Positions 25,339-34,095 of a DNA stretch of 64,000 bases are shown one piece after another. Each line of letters begins with the position of its first letter. Position 1 is the stretch's first letter. Origin of the DNA: Oscillospiraceae bacterium (GTDB lineage: Bacteria > Bacillota > Clostridia > Oscillospirales > Acutalibacteraceae); contig JAKVOA010000001.1 of the NCBI GenBank assembly GCA_022483045.1, positions 1,654,501-1,718,500 of the forward strand, in the 5' to 3' direction. The notes beneath the pieces were generated by a model. That model searched no databases and had not been told where the DNA came from. It saw only the letters and a list, made by a program, of their open reading frames with translations. Position numbers and translations under genes: made by a program.

Positions 25339-26802
25339 CTATTTCTTCAGCGTTTCGTAATCCGGATGTACGTCACGCTTTTTAATCGTGAACAGGAAAA
25401 TACCGAGGAACAGAGCCGCAACGATAATGCCCACTGGGTAAGCCACCGCTGTGCCCAAATTGAGGCATTCCTTTGCATACACAAAATATGTAGAAGAAAC
25501 CGCGCTCATAAAGGTTGCAGGTACTGCAGCGATCCAGTAATTCTTCTTTTCGTAGAAGAGGTACATGGCAGCTGCCCACAAAACGATCATAGCCAGGGTC
25601 TGGTTGGTCCAGCTGAAATAACGCCATACAACAGTGTAATCCAACTGGCTGATCAGGGCGCCGGCCACCAGCAGCGGAACACAAAGGGCAAGGCGTTTTA
25701 CATAGCTCTTCTGGTCAATATGGAACCAGTCTGCAATGGTCAGACGAGCGGAGCGGAACGCTGTATCGCCGGAAGTGATGGGGCAGGCAATAACGCCCAG
25801 CATAGCAAGGATAACACCGACAGTGCCCATTGTCTTAATGCACACGTCGTAAATTGCAGCGGACTGTCCATTTGCCAAAGCAGCCTCAAGGCCTGTATTG
25901 AGTCCACCGGTAACTTTGTAAATTGCACAGCCGGCAGCGGCCCAAATCAGGGCGATAATGCCCTCACTGACCATTGCGCCATAAAATACGAAGCGGCCCT
26001 GTTTTTCACTCTTCATGCAGCGCGCCATCAGCGGGGACTGCGTGGAGTGGAAGCCAGAAATTGCACCGCAGGCCACGGTAATGAACATAACGCTCCAGAT
26101 TGGGGTCTGCTTCGGGTGCATGTTGTAGAAATGGCTCCAGATTTCGGGGATGTTATACTCGGAATGGGTGAAAATACCGAGGCACACGCCAACTGCCATG
26201 ACGATCAGGCAGATACCAAAAAGCGGATAGATTTTGCCGATAATCTTATCAATGGAAAGGAATGTTGCAATAAAGTAATAGAACAGGATAATTGCAAGCC
26301 AAAAAGTTTTGTTTGCCCAAATGCCGCCGATATTGCCGCTCTTAAACAGCGTGACAATCAGGCCTGCCGGGCCAACTGCAAACACGGTGCCAACCATGAC
26401 CAGCAGCACAACAGAGAAAACACGCATGACGTTTTTCATAGCACCGCCAAGGTAAATGCCGGTTACCTCGGAAATAGAGGCGCCATCGTTGCGCTCGCTG
26501 AGCATGCCAGAAAAATAGTCGTGTACGCCGCCGGCGAACACTGTGCCAAATGTAATCCACAGGAAAACCACCGGGCCCCAAAGGGCGCCCTGCAGTGCAC
26601 CAAAGATAGGCCCAAGTCCTGCGATATTCAGCAGCTGAACCAAGAACAGTTTCCACTGCGGCATAACCACATAATCAATGCCATCGTTGATTTTTACCGC
26701 AGGTGTCTCACGGTCATCCGGACCAAACGTCTTTTCCACTACTTTGCCATAAGTGAAATAGCCGCCGATCAGAATAGCCAAGCATATTAGGAAGCTAATC
26801 AT
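25339..26802 (-). CDS. cstA: Carbon starvation protein CstA-type transporter
   Basis: A 487-residue polytopic membrane protein with about a dozen hydrophobic segments. It carries the family features GYFTYGKVVEKTFGPDD, GPIFGALQGALWGP and HDYFSGMLSERN. CstA/BtsT proteins take up pyruvate or peptides; this is the short form, lacking the long C-terminal extension of the E. coli protein. I start at ATG 26802 (GAAAGG upstream), not the in-frame TTG six bases before. It is followed on the same strand by the membrane/MoxR/VWA genes after a hairpin, so cotranscription is possible. Confidence 0.92.
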   Translation of the reverse strand: MISFLICLAILIGGYFTYGKVVEKTFGPDDRETPAVKINDGIDYVVMPQWKLFLVQLLNIAGLGPIFGALQGALWGPVVFLWITFGTVFAGGVHDYFSGMLSERNDGASISEVTGIYLGGAMKNVMRVFSVVLLVMVGTVFAVGPAGLIVTLFKSGNIGGIWANKTFWLAIILFYYFIATFLSIDKIIGKIYPLFGICLIVMAVGVCLGIFTHSEYNIPEIWSHFYNMHPKQTPIWSVMFITVACGAISGFHSTQSPLMARCMKSEKQGRFVFYGAMVSEGIIALIWAAAGCAIYKVTGGLNTGLEAALANGQSAAIYDVCIKTMGTVGVILAMLGVIACPITSGDTAFRSARLTIADWFHIDQKSYVKRLALCVPLLVAGALISQLDYTVVWRYFSWTNQTLAMIVLWAAAMYLFYEKKNYWIAAVPATFMSAVSSTYFVYAKECLNLGTAVAYPVGIIVAALFLGIFLFTIKKRDVHPDYETLKK

Positions 26803-27120
26803 TTCCAATCGACCTTTCTCTTATCTCTTACATCTCTCATGTATATTTGATAGATTTCCCACGCGCGCCATGGTTCCTCTACCACTTCCTATATTATTAT
26901 TTTAGCAGAATAAATTTATCTATTCTAGCTAAATAACTGCCAGATTCGCCCCGCATATTTTAGTGTATTTTGCATAAAACTTGTTGGAAACCCTGCCAGC
27001 CTCTCGATTTATTCCTGTATTTTGGAAACAGGCCGCTGTTTTTTTCGCAGCCGCAGACACAGCTGCTTCTGTATGTTTTGAAAACGATACCGCATGTTGT
27101 ACTTCTCGGCGCAAAACATA
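26803..27120. other. Gene-free interval upstream of cstA
   Basis: AT-rich near 26890-26950, where the minus strand contains several TATAAT-like words suited to a cstA promoter. I see no convincing gene, RNA or repeat. Confidence 0.4.
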
Positions 27121-27176
27121 CAAAAAAAGGCCGGTACACTTAGGGCAGCAGAGCTTCCCGCAGCGCACCGGTCTTT
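27121..27176 (-). terminator. Terminator of the phosphohexomutase gene
   Basis: On the minus strand AAAGACCGGT pairs with ACCGGCCTTT across a large loop, followed by a run of T (complement of 27122-27128). Confidence 0.6.
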
Positions 27177-27207
27177 CCTCTTGTTCTAAACTGTTTTGCA
27201 GAATTGT

Positions 27208-28740
27208 TTACTCACCGGCAATGAAAGCTTCCAGTGAAGAGGTATCAATGCCGCGTTGTGTACGCAGATTGACATACATCTGGCCTGCAATCAGCTTTGC
27301 CCCGCCGGTCATGTTGCTTTCTATATTCAGGGGCATTACCGGGTCGTGCACACTCATGCGCAGCAGCGCCCAGCCATCGCCGGCCGTCTTGTCAAAAGAA
27401 AGGCGAACGCCTTCACAGGAATCCGGGTCCATTTTCCAGTGCGGCTGATGGCCCGCGCAGCGGCACAGCCCCTGCAGCACCTTTTCGCCTGCTGTGCGGA
27501 AATCTTCCGCCAAAATCGGCAGGCGCAGTTCCACTGCCTCTTCCGCCTCTGGCAGTGGGGCAATCAGGTCTTCCAAATCTCTGCCCTGTTTGCGCAGCGC
27601 CGCTGTTTTGATAATGATTTTTGTAACCAGATAGGCGCCGTCGTCCAGAAAATAGTTTTCCCGCATGGCCGCGTGTCCACTGGTCTCAATGGCAAGCGGG
27701 CAGTCTACGCCCTCTTTGTTCAGTCGCAGCGCTTCGTCAATGACATTCTTGTAGCCGCGCTTAAAGCGGCGCTGTTTGCCGCCCAAAGTTTTTTCGATAT
27801 ATGTCTTTAAGCCGTCACTGGTGACAGAATCGGTGACAACTGTGCCGCCGGGGGCGTTTTCCAGTGCGATTGCGCTGGCTACGGCAATCAGACGGTTTTT
27901 GTTCAGCTCGTTGCCACGGCGGTCCACTGCGCCGCCGCGGTCTACATCGGTATCGAAAATGACGCCAAGGTCAGCATGATTTTCCAGCACGGCACTGCGA
28001 ACAGAAGCCATTGCCTTTTCATTTTCGGGATTTGGAATGTGATTTGGAAACAGGCCGTCGGGAATGAGGAACTGGCTGCCGGTAATATCGGCACCCAAAG
28101 GCTCCAGAACGTCCTCGGCATAAAAGCCACCCGCGCCGTTGCCAGCATCTACAACAATATGAAACCCGGCAAGCGGATGGTCGTAATCTTCTGCATTGAC
28201 GCCCTTTTTAATAGTATCACGCAGGCGGGCACTGTACTGTGTCATATAGTCGCAGTCTTCTGTGCTGCCCTGCTTCGCGGGCGGAGTGTCGCCGTTTTGT
28301 GCATGCAGCAGGATCTGCTCGATATCGCTGCCCTCAAGTCCTCCGGAACGAACGAAAAATTTAAGGCCGTTGCGGTAAAACGGATGGTGGCTTGCCGTAA
28401 TCTGCACGGCACCCGTGCAGTGCAGGTCAACAGTGGTCATAAACATGCTTGGCGTAGAGGCCAGCCCGCAGCACAGCACCCGGCAGCCAGCGCCGCTCAG
28501 GGTCTTTACCACATTCTGCTGAATGCGCTGGGCAGAAATGCGGGAATCGTGCCCCACAGAGATGACCATGTTTTCCGGCAGCGTACCGGTCTTTTCTGCC
28601 AGCCAAAGTACAAAGCCGGCAGTCATGCGGCAGATAACCTCATCTGTCAGATCAATGGGCTGATGATCCGGTGCACCGGGGCTTGCCACCCCGCGGATGT
28701 CAGTTCCGCTCTTAAAATGATTCCAATGTTTATCAAGCAT
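27208..28740 (-). CDS. Phosphoglucomutase/phosphomannomutase family protein
   Basis: A 510-residue alpha-D-phosphohexomutase. The phosphoserine loop is TASHHP (near residue 115), the metal loop is DTDVDRGG (near 240), and the sugar loop ETSGHAAMRENY lies near 355. The metal loop differs from the common DGDADR. It probably interconverts glucose or mannose 1- and 6-phosphates for polysaccharide or glycolipid synthesis. I chose ATG 28740, with GGGAGG nine bases upstream, instead of earlier in-frame codons. It stands alone between terminator 27121 and a divergent promoter. Confidence 0.92.
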   Translation of the reverse strand: MLDKHWNHFKSGTDIRGVASPGAPDHQPIDLTDEVICRMTAGFVLWLAEKTGTLPENMVISVGHDSRISAQRIQQNVVKTLSGAGCRVLCCGLASTPSMFMTTVDLHCTGAVQITASHHPFYRNGLKFFVRSGGLEGSDIEQILLHAQNGDTPPAKQGSTEDCDYMTQYSARLRDTIKKGVNAEDYDHPLAGFHIVVDAGNGAGGFYAEDVLEPLGADITGSQFLIPDGLFPNHIPNPENEKAMASVRSAVLENHADLGVIFDTDVDRGGAVDRRGNELNKNRLIAVASAIALENAPGGTVVTDSVTSDGLKTYIEKTLGGKQRRFKRGYKNVIDEALRLNKEGVDCPLAIETSGHAAMRENYFLDDGAYLVTKIIIKTAALRKQGRDLEDLIAPLPEAEEAVELRLPILAEDFRTAGEKVLQGLCRCAGHQPHWKMDPDSCEGVRLSFDKTAGDGWALLRMSVHDPVMPLNIESNMTGGAKLIAGQMYVNLRTQRGIDTSSLEAFIAGE

Positions 28741-28935
28741 ATAGTGCTTCCTCCCTGTCATAATCCGCAAAAATGCGGGGAAAATTTCTGGTTTCAGGTA
28801 TTTTCCTTATTATATCGCAAGAAATCAAATTTGTAAAATGTATGTATTGTATTTTTATATAAAAATTGCACGAAAACGGCGAAAACTTTTAAGCAACATC
28901 TGGAAATTTATAAGAGAATTTTTATCTTTTGGTAA

Positions 28936-28963
28936 TTGACAAACCTAAAAGCATAGCTATAAT
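28936..28963 (+). promoter_or_regulatory. Near-consensus promoter of the 89-residue gene
   Basis: TTGACA (28936-28941), 16-base spacer, TATAAT (28958-28963). The remaining bases of the 28741-29045 gap are AT-rich and show nothing else. Confidence 0.8.
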
Positions 28964-29045
28964 AAAAGAAGGCCATATTATTATACTTGTAACTTGCCGG
29001 GCCTGCTCGACTACGAGTCCACTGAAGACAAAGGAGGATATGAAT

Positions 29046-29315
29046 ATGGCAGGGTCTTTACTGGAACTACATGATATCGATGTTCCAAAGTTCTTAGAGC
29101 TTTTGGAAAAATGCAAAGGTAATGTTTACCTCGTTTCTGATGAAGGGGATAAGCTGAACCTAAAAAGCAAACTGTGCCAGCTGGTCGGCCTTACACAGCT
29201 GATTGAGGGCGGCAAAATTGCTTCCTGCTACATTTCCTGTGATAATCCGGAAGACGAATCCATGCTCTTCCGCTTTAATCTTTACGGCAGTGCAGCAGCA
29301 AAGGACGAAAAATAA
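29046..29315 (+). CDS. Small conserved hypothetical protein
   Basis: An 89-residue acidic soluble protein, alpha/beta in appearance: HDIDVPKFLELLEKCKGNVY, a loop, LNLKSKLCQLVGLTQLIEGG, then a strand region with CDNPEDESMLFRFN. I recall small clostridial proteins of this pattern but no known function. It has AGGAGG eight bases before the ATG at 29046, a near-consensus promoter and its own terminator, so it is an independent, probably strongly expressed gene. Confidence 0.85.
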   Translation: MAGSLLELHDIDVPKFLELLEKCKGNVYLVSDEGDKLNLKSKLCQLVGLTQLIEGGKIASCYISCDNPEDESMLFRFNLYGSAAAKDEK

Positions 29316-29328
29316 GCATGCACCAAGC

Positions 29329-29355
29329 GACCGCCCCTTGGGGCGGTCTTTTTTT
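29329..29355 (+). terminator. Terminator of the 89-residue gene
   Basis: A 9-bp stem GACCGCCCC/GGGGCGGTC with a 2-base loop and seven T. Confidence 0.9.
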
Positions 29356-29370
29356 GCAAAGGAGCATTTT

Positions 29371-30336
29371 ATGAAAAAGGCAATTCGGTTTTTAGCCGCT
29401 GCACTGGCCCCGCTGTTTCTGCTGTGTGGCTGTGAAGAGGCGATTTCCAGTTCTTCGGCAGCATCCGCTGACTCCGCGGCGGCTTCTTCTGCGGCGGCGG
29501 AAAGTTCTGCAGAATCGTTGCCTGTATCAAAAAGTACAGGTACAGGAAAAACCGCCGTGTGGTTTTTTGACGTAGGCCAAGGCGACAGTGAACTTGTACA
29601 GCTGCCAAATGGCAAGAATCTCTTAATCGACGCCGGCACCGCCGAGTGCGGCACCGGGCTTGTCAAGCTCATCAAAGGCTTGGGTGTGCAAGAACTGGAC
29701 TATGTGGTCGCCACCCATCCCCATGCCGACCATATCGGCAGTATGCGGAAAATCATTGAAACGTTTGCCATCGGCAGCTATTACATGCCGCGTGTTGCAG
29801 ACGATGAAGTCCCCACCACCTCTACCTATACCAATCTGCTGAAAGCCATGCAGAAAAAGGGCATCAAAGCAATACAGGCAAAAGCCGGCGTCACCCTTTT
29901 CAGTGAAAACGGCTGTAAGGCACAGCTGCTAGCGCCTGTTTCAACTTCTTATAAAAACCTGAATAATTATTCAGCTGTCACTCTGCTGACGATTGGTAAA
30001 AAGAAATTTTTATTTACCGGCGATGCAGAGAAAGAGAGTGAACAGCAGATGCTGAAAAGCGGCGCTTCGCTGCAGGCAGATGTACTGAAATGCGGCCATC
30101 ATGGCAGCAAAACCAGCACCACGGCATCTTTTCTGAAGGCCGTTTCACCTACGGACGCGGTTATTTCCTGCGGGCGCAACAACGACTACGGTTTCCCGCC
30201 GCAGCAGACGCTCTCGAAACTAAATAAGGACCATGTGAAAATTTACCGTACCGATGAGCAGCACACCATCTGCGCACGCACGGACGGCAACACTATCACT
30301 TTTCAGACCGGCCTTGCCTCTGCCACCGCAGCATAG
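29371..30336 (+). CDS. ComEC-like metallo-beta-lactamase-fold lipoprotein
   Basis: A 321-residue exported lipoprotein. A signal peptide ends in the lipobox LLCGCE (Cys about residue 20), then an Ala/Ser linker to residue 55. The metallo-hydrolase domain has DVGQGDS, the metal motif THPHADHIGS, and KCGHHGSKTSTT. This is the domain found at the C-terminus of the DNA-uptake protein ComEC, where it may degrade the non-transported strand; as a stand-alone lipoprotein it is probably a secreted nuclease or phosphodiesterase. AAAGGAGC precedes the ATG at 29371. It follows the terminator of the small gene by 15 bases. Confidence 0.9.
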   Translation: MKKAIRFLAAALAPLFLLCGCEEAISSSSAASADSAAASSAAAESSAESLPVSKSTGTGKTAVWFFDVGQGDSELVQLPNGKNLLIDAGTAECGTGLVKLIKGLGVQELDYVVATHPHADHIGSMRKIIETFAIGSYYMPRVADDEVPTTSTYTNLLKAMQKKGIKAIQAKAGVTLFSENGCKAQLLAPVSTSYKNLNNYSAVTLLTIGKKKFLFTGDAEKESEQQMLKSGASLQADVLKCGHHGSKTSTTASFLKAVSPTDAVISCGRNNDYGFPPQQTLSKLNKDHVKIYRTDEQHTICARTDGNTITFQTGLASATAA

Positions 30337-30355
30337 TAAATCACCGAAAAATTCG

Positions 30356-30401
30356 AAATCCCCTTTGTGCAGTTCCTTTCCATGCACAGAGGGGATTTTT
30401 T
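30356..30401 (+). terminator. Terminator of the metallo-hydrolase gene
   Basis: Two-part stem: AAATCCCCT/AGGGGATTT and TGTGCA/TGCACA, then six T. Confidence 0.85.
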
Positions 30402-30565
30402 GATACACACACGGCAAAAAGCCGTACGGCCTTTTTAGAAACGAGCCAGTTTTAAACCAAGAGCAGGCCGTTTGGCCGAAAAAGGGCGCGCAAAGGCTGC
30501 GCTCCCCATACTATAAAAGCCTGCCAGTCGGCAATCCTTCCCAGGGGGCTTTTGTGCACAGCAAA

Positions 30566-30603
30566 AAGCGGCCGCAGAAAGACAAATCTTTCTGCGGCCG
30601 CTT
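30566..30603 (-). terminator. Terminator of the repeat-rich membrane protein gene
   Basis: A perfect 17-bp stem (30566-30582 with 30587-30603) with a 4-base loop; on the minus strand TTTTTGC follows. Between 30402 and 30565 I see nothing else. Confidence 0.85.
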
Positions 30604-30619
30604 AGCTGTTTTTTATTGA

Positions 30620-32020
30620 TTAGTGCCGATTTTCATTTAAGAAGCCGTCCCAGTCAAAGTCGCTGTTGCTGCTCTTTTTTGGGGGGAGCTGCTGCCGAAT
30701 GGAAGCAGCGGTTTGACTGCCCGCTGCTGTGGTGCTCGGCTTCTTGGGGGCAGCGCTGCCCGTCGATGATGATCCAGAAGAAGAAGCCGGGGCACGATAC
30801 GTCGATTTGGGCTGACTGGAAACGGAAGGCGACGGCATACGGCCGGTCGCCGTCGGGCGGCCGCGCAGATTGCGCGGGACCGCGTTGGAAGTCAGCGGCG
30901 GCTGGTGCTTGCGGGAAGCCACTCTCGCCACCTGTGCCTGACGTGCACGCTGTTTTGCCTCTGTATTGGAAAGGTCCGGCAGGACCATTGTGTCTTTGTC
31001 GTGCACTTCCGGTTCTTTTTTCAGTGCAGGTGTCAGCACAATCGGCGGACGCGTACGTTCAACAAATTCTTCGTACTCTTCCCGGTGCTGAATCCCGTCG
31101 CTGCTGGAATTGATATCTGTAAAGTCGTGAATCGTGTCCTGTGTTGCTCTGGGCCGGCTGGGCGGAACCACAATGGTATCTGCAGGGGCTGTATTTCTGC
31201 GCGGCGTATAGCCAGAAGCACGCGAAACAGGGGAATCTATCTCTGCAGTATTAAAATCATCGCCATACTCATTATCTGCGCCGCCGCTGTTTTTCGGGCC
31301 GCGGCCCTTGGGGGCGGCGGGTTTAGTTCTGCGGTGCTTTTTGGAGAAGAACTGCAGATAGATAAATGCAAAAACGCCGCAGGCCGCCGCAACAAGCAGA
31401 CCCACACCGATCATAAACATCGTTGACACGCTATTGCTTTTGCCGCTGGTTAAAGTGCCGGCACCGCCGACCGAACCACTGGAGGCAGAAGAAGAGGTGC
31501 TGCTGTACAGGTTATCCCAATCCTGCGAGCTGGCGTTCTGCAAAGCAGAGTCCAGCTGCGCAGCGCGCTGGTTAATGGTGCTTTCATAAGTATTCGGTTT
31601 GGAAGCGCGAGAAGTTGACTTGCGACTGCTGGAAGTATTCGGGGCCACGTAACGAGAAGTGGAAGATGCTTTTGATTCCGTTTGATTGGTATTGTTATTA
31701 CTACTATCACCAGTACCGTGAGTACCAGTACCATCACCAGTATTGTGAGTACCAGTGCCAGCACCAGTACCGTCAGTACCAGTACCACCACCAGTACCGT
31801 CAGTATCAGTGCCACCACCAGTACCGTCAGTGCCACCAGTACCACCGGTGGGAGCAGGTGGTTGGGATGATGAGGCAATAGTGCTTTGAGTATTCTCACT
31901 CACGCTGCTACCACCTCCGTCGCTGCTGTCAGCGGTTGCGAAAGCGGTCAACCCAAAAGTGGAAACCATAAAGACTAAAGTGAATAACAAGAGCAGCACG
32001 CGGCCTGTCTTTTTCTTCAC
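30620..32020 (-). CDS. Single-span membrane protein with Gly/Thr/Asp repeats
   Basis: A 466-residue protein of unknown function. A signal peptide (residues 1-29) is followed by an external Ser/Gly/Thr region. Near residues 64-105 it has about four and a half copies of a 9-residue unit like DGTGGGTGT. A coiled, Ser-rich stretch, one membrane helix (about 200-222, MFMIGVGLLVAAACGVFAF) and a basic stop-transfer KKHRRTK follow. The inner 235 residues are disordered in look (Pro, Ser, Arg) and end in FDWDGFLNENRH. The gene starts with GTG at 32020, with AGGAGG nine bases before. The layout suggests a wall-exposed stalk with a cytoplasmic tail. Confidence 0.8.
   Translation of the reverse strand: MKKKTGRVLLLLFTLVFMVSTFGLTAFATADSSDGGGSSVSENTQSTIASSSQPPAPTGGTGGTDGTGGGTDTDGTGGGTGTDGTGAGTGTHNTGDGTGTHGTGDSSNNNTNQTESKASSTSRYVAPNTSSSRKSTSRASKPNTYESTINQRAAQLDSALQNASSQDWDNLYSSTSSSASSGSVGGAGTLTSGKSNSVSTMFMIGVGLLVAAACGVFAFIYLQFFSKKHRRTKPAAPKGRGPKNSGGADNEYGDDFNTAEIDSPVSRASGYTPRRNTAPADTIVVPPSRPRATQDTIHDFTDINSSSDGIQHREEYEEFVERTRPPIVLTPALKKEPEVHDKDTMVLPDLSNTEAKQRARQAQVARVASRKHQPPLTSNAVPRNLRGRPTATGRMPSPSVSSQPKSTYRAPASSSGSSSTGSAAPKKPSTTAAGSQTAASIRQQLPPKKSSNSDFDWDGFLNENRH
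31700..31845 (-). repeat. Coding 27-bp tandem repeats
   Basis: About 4.5 imperfect units of 27 bases, built of CAGTACC-like words, encode DGTGGGTDT, DGTGGGTGT, DGTGAGTGT and HNTGDGTGT. The units are imperfect, so copy number may vary between strains. Confidence 0.75.
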
Positions 32021-32229
32021 GTTTATGTACCTCCTGTAAAAAAGCGGAGTGAAAAGGCGCTCCGCTGTACGTATTCTGTTTAATTATAATTTCATTGCAT
32101 TCTGTGCTTCTTATTCTAGCACAAACAAGCGGACGAATACAAGTAGTATCGTGTGACAGGATTCGGGTACCGAGACCGTTTTTTTTAACATATTTTTTAA
32201 CAAAAAAGTGGAAAACGGACTTCAAAAGT

Positions 32230-33204
32230 TCATTCTTTGTTTTCTGCAAGAATATCGCGTGCAAGCAGCTCTAAATCATGGAAAGTTTCCAGTTCGCCCG
32301 CGCGCCGGCGAAACTGCGCCGCACCGCGCAGCCCGTGCAGGTAACAGGCGACATGTTTGCGCGCCTCATGCATCGCGCGGTGCTCCCCTTTGTACTCCAC
32401 CATTTTGGAAATGTGCTGCAGCATAACGGTTATGCGCTGATAAATGCCCGGCGCCGGAATAATTTCCACCTGATTTTGCAGGGCAGCGTTAATCTGCTGG
32501 AAAATCCACGGATTACCCATGGCGCTGCGGCCTACCATCACCGCGTCGCAGCCGGTTTGCTCAAGCATGTGTGCTGCGGCAACCGGCCCGGTCACGTCAC
32601 CATTGCCAATAACCGGAATATCCACCGCCTGCTTTACCGCGCGAATCACGCGCCAATCGACCCCCGGGCGGTACATCTGGGTTTTGGTGCGCGCATGTAC
32701 AGCCACGGCATCGGCACCGGCGGCCGCGCAGGCTTTGGCCACCTCGACCGCGTTAATACTGCCGCTGTCCCAGCCTGTGCGCATCTTTACAGTGACCGGA
32801 ATACTGACCGCGTCCTTTACAGCAGCGACAATTTCGCCGCACAGAGCAGGCGTTTTCATCAGCACCGCGCCGCTGCCCGAGGCATTAATTTTGGGCACCG
32901 GGCAGCCCATGTTAATGTCGATGATATCAGGTGAAAAAGCCAGCGCAGCCCTAGCGGCAAGCGCCATGCTGCGTGGTTCGCTGCCAAAAATCTGCAGGCC
33001 GCAGGGGTGCTCCTGCGGGCCGATGACCATCAGCGATGCTGTTTTTTTGTCGTGATACTCCAGCGCTTTCGCGCTGACCATCTCTGTGACGCAATACCCC
33101 GCGCCAAAGCGCACGCACATCTCCCGAAAGGCACGGTCTGTAATGCCCGCCATAGGGGCCAGCAGCGCCCGCCCGGTCAATTCTACATTTCCGATTTTCA
33201 GCAT
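32230..33204 (-). CDS. dus: tRNA-dihydrouridine synthase
   Basis: A 324-residue FMN enzyme that reduces specific uridines in the tRNA D-loop. The TIM-barrel start is LAPMAGITDRAFREMC; the catalytic cysteine is in NMGCPVPKINASGSGAVLM; VGRSAMGNPWIF contributes to FMN binding. Closest in type to DusB. The ATG at 33204 has GAGGAG six bases upstream, giving the standard N-terminus LKIGNVELTGRALLAPMAG. It diverges from the pentapeptide-repeat gene. Confidence 0.95.
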   Translation of the reverse strand: MLKIGNVELTGRALLAPMAGITDRAFREMCVRFGAGYCVTEMVSAKALEYHDKKTASLMVIGPQEHPCGLQIFGSEPRSMALAARAALAFSPDIIDINMGCPVPKINASGSGAVLMKTPALCGEIVAAVKDAVSIPVTVKMRTGWDSGSINAVEVAKACAAAGADAVAVHARTKTQMYRPGVDWRVIRAVKQAVDIPVIGNGDVTGPVAAAHMLEQTGCDAVMVGRSAMGNPWIFQQINAALQNQVEIIPAPGIYQRITVMLQHISKMVEYKGEHRAMHEARKHVACYLHGLRGAAQFRRRAGELETFHDLELLARDILAENKE

Positions 33205-33355
33205 AATTTTCTCCTCAATTCCGGCAGTCTTGTTTCTATTATACACAATTTTGCCTGTAAACAAAAGCGCTTCTCTTTTCCGCACCTAAAAAACGTGGTA
33301 TACTGCTAACAGATATACAGAAATAAGCAGATCTGCAAAAGGGGTACAAAAAGAT

Positions 33356-33982
33356 ATGGAAAACGCCGATTCGGCCCGCTTTTTACAGGCGGTACAACCT
33401 TTGCTGGAGGAAGAAACGCCGCTTGCCGGCGGCATTTGGCACGGCGTTTTGCTGCCAAATGCTACACTGGAGCAGCTGGAAGTACGCCAATGCACCTTTG
33501 ATGCCTGTACTTTTTCAGGTGGCAGCTTTGCCGGGGCCGATTTTCGGGAAGTACAGTTTCAGAACTGCGATTTTTCCAACACGCAGTTTACCGATGCGTT
33601 TTTCGCGCGCTGTCACTTTACAAACTGCCGCTGTATCGGTGCAAATTTTAACGGCGCGGTTTTTCGCGAACTTCATGTACGCGGAACCAATTTTCAGTAC
33701 GCTGACTTTGACCGTACCCGCCTGACAGACGTTTCTATGGCAGAAACCGACCTGACGGAAGCGACTTTTTCTGAGGCTGCAATCAAGCGGCTGACCATTC
33801 GCCGCTGCCGTTTTGTAAAAAACTCCTTTTTCAAGACACCGCTTGCCGGCGTGGACTTTTCGGACTGCACCTTTTCAGCACCCGTTGTTTCATGGCCGCC
33901 GGCCGAGCTGAAAGGCGCCACGGTCAGCCTGACACAGGCCGCCGGGCTCGCGGGTCTGCTGGGACTGCACATAAAACTGTGA
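33356..33982 (+). CDS. Pentapeptide-repeat protein
   Basis: A 208-residue protein with runs of the A(D/N)LXX-type pentapeptide: FAGADFREVQFQNCDFSNT, GANFNGAVFRE, TNFQYADFDRTRLTD. These build a right-handed quadrilateral beta helix over about residues 35-185. Some such proteins mimic DNA and protect gyrase (Qnr, MfpA), but most have unknown roles; nothing here points to gyrase. Many cysteines lie in the coils. AAAAGGGG stands upstream of ATG 33356. Confidence 0.88.
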   Translation: MENADSARFLQAVQPLLEEETPLAGGIWHGVLLPNATLEQLEVRQCTFDACTFSGGSFAGADFREVQFQNCDFSNTQFTDAFFARCHFTNCRCIGANFNGAVFRELHVRGTNFQYADFDRTRLTDVSMAETDLTEATFSEAAIKRLTIRRCRFVKNSFFKTPLAGVDFSDCTFSAPVVSWPPAELKGATVSLTQAAGLAGLLGLHIKL

Positions 33983-34095
33983 CGTGGATTTCTACCTTTT
34001 ATATATCAGCCAGGCAATATCGGGAAAGCGGCAGCTTCCCGCTGGAAAAACAAATAAAACTGCCGCCTATAAATCATTGACCGCGGAGGTACTTT

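Noticed and set aside
24113-25360. Plus-strand open frame opposite the MoxR and membrane protein genes
   Set aside because: It spans two genes and an intergenic hairpin on the other strand and has no recognisable start or domain.
25306-26790. Long plus-strand open frame opposite cstA
   Set aside because: The minus strand encodes a clear polytopic transporter with family motifs; the plus frame is His/Asn/Gln-rich without domains.
31700-31845. Possible CRISPR-like or minisatellite array
   Set aside because: Units are contiguous, 27 bases, in frame and without spacers; they encode a Gly/Thr/Asp repeat of a membrane protein.
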